64,000 nucleotides of DNA from Aldehydirespirator sp965117015. GTDB lineage: Bacteria > Actinomycetota > Acidimicrobiia > Acidimicrobiales > Aldehydirespiratoraceae. A program made the position numbers and the translations under genes. Location: the NCBI GenBank assembly GCA_965117015.1, contig OZ220747.1, positions 1,488,001-1,552,000 of the forward strand, read 5' to 3'. Shown one piece after another: positions 63,666 to 64,000 of the stretch. The notes below the pieces were generated by a model, which worked only from the letters and a program-made list of their open reading frames with translations, did no database searches and was not told where the DNA came from. The first letter of the stretch is position 1. Every line of letters begins with the position of its first letter.

Positions 63666-64000
63666 TCAGAGTTCGAGGTGCAGGCGCATGGCGTCCTCGA
63701 TCTGCGCCATGAGATCGAGCGGCACGAGGCCGACCATGTCGCCGATCCGCTTCACGTCCACCGATCTGATCTGCTCGACCTGGGCCTTCGAGTCGAGCCT
63801 GAGGCCGGTGCTGGACGCGGCCAGCATCACCTGGAAGGGGTAGATCACTTCGGTGTTGGAGGTCACGGGGACGACCGTTACGACGCCTTGCCCCAGCAGC
63901 GCCGCGATCGTGTTGGCGCCGTCGTTGCTGACGACCACCGCGGGACGGGTCCGGGCCGATTCGGTGCCCATCGCCGGGTCCAGCCCGACGATGCGGATCT
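63666..64000 (-). CDS. mazF: MazF/PemK-type toxin, N-terminal end cut by window edge
   Basis: The minus-strand frame is open to the window edge. The visible protein reads IRIVGLDPAMGTESARTRPAVVVSND, the start of a MazF fold (usually a short MKRGDIW-like stretch precedes), then GQGVVTVVPVTSNT and a C-terminal helix. MazF proteins are mRNA-cleaving toxins. The ATG at 63971 is internal, not the true start; the missing start and any antitoxin gene lie beyond the window on the right. The MFS gene follows 90 bases after its stop. Confidence 0.85.
   Translation of the reverse strand, partial: IRIVGLDPAMGTESARTRPAVVVSNDGANTIAALLGQGVVTVVPVTSNTEVIYPFQVMLAASSTGLRLDSKAQVEQIRSVDVKRIGDMVGLVPLDLMAQIEDAMRLHLEL

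Noticed and set aside
63666..63971. Complete toxin gene starting at the ATG at 63971
   Set aside because: The frame stays open to the window edge and upstream codons (IRIVGLDPA) match the MazF fold, so that ATG is internal.
1..64000. rRNA, tRNA, riboswitch or prophage
   Set aside because: I looked for conserved rRNA and tRNA sequences, leader-like gaps and phage genes and saw none; most gaps are under 300 bases and filled by repeats or promoters.

Overview
The window is GC-rich bacterial DNA, densely coded on both strands, with frequent GTG/TTG starts and frequent 4-base ATGA/GTGA gene overlaps. Four luciferase-like (LLM) F420-type oxidoreductases, a FrhB-type F420 protein, a fused 2-oxoacid:ferredoxin oxidoreductase, a Cdc48-like AAA ATPase and several apparently leaderless genes point to an actinomycetote. 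Acidimicrobiia is my guess, but no marker gene proves it. I saw no rRNA, tRNA, transposase, integrase or CRISPR array.

Layout. 1-4.6 kb (-): a Dpp/Opp-type ABC importer (two permeases, two ATPases, no binding protein) followed by an MFS gene cut by the left edge. 4.7-11 kb (-): RidA, HbpS/GlcG-like, ABM, indolepyruvate-type oxidoreductase and MFS. 11-20 kb (+): atypical SDR, fused EtfB-EtfA, LLM oxidoreductase, amidohydrolase, lipoprotein, FtsH-like protease and SRPBCC protein. 20-22.3 kb (-): LLM oxidoreductase plus MFS. 22.3-25.1 kb (+): D-threonine-aldolase-like enzyme, ALO-type oxidase and NTF2-like protein. 25.3-31.8 kb (-): SRPBCC, ornithine-cyclodeaminase-like, isopropylmalate-dehydrogenase-like, amidohydrolase-like, acyl-CoA ligase and acyl-CoA dehydrogenase. 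32-39 kb (-): ECF sigma factor with a small acidic partner, then amidohydrolase, two cupins, Cdc48-like ATPase and gamma-glutamyltransferase-like protein. 41-44.7 kb (-): HDO-type metalloenzyme, odd ferredoxin, Rieske protein, Asp/Glu-racemase-fold protein and FrhB-like protein, which I read as an undescribed redox pathway. 45-48.5 kb (+): alpha/beta hydrolase, dihydroorotase/hydantoinase and LLM oxidoreductase. 49.2-53.3 kb (+): a molybdenum-hydroxylase operon. 53.4-56.3 kb: GNAT protein, an amidohydrolase pseudogene and a Fic protein between ATTAGTA repeats. 56.3-61.4 kb: a methylthioadenosine salvage cluster running through methylthioinosine. The right edge holds an MFS gene and the 3' part of a mazF/pemK toxin.

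The most unusual feature is at the gene junctions. Gaps between co-directional genes are often filled by short open frames that begin on the upstream stop codon (ATGA/GTGA/TTGA) and end on, or just before, the downstream start. Several are tandem copies of the downstream gene's own start region. Others are built from a palindromic element (arms AATTGGCAGCG / CGCTGCCAATT) repeated every 71-72 bases, so that it reads through as a peptide repeat. I call these candidate translational relay ORFs. A second recurring signal is GGTATACA, found ahead of seven gene or operon starts, twice only 6-7 bases before a start codon. It may be a -10 element of leaderless promoters or a regulator site.
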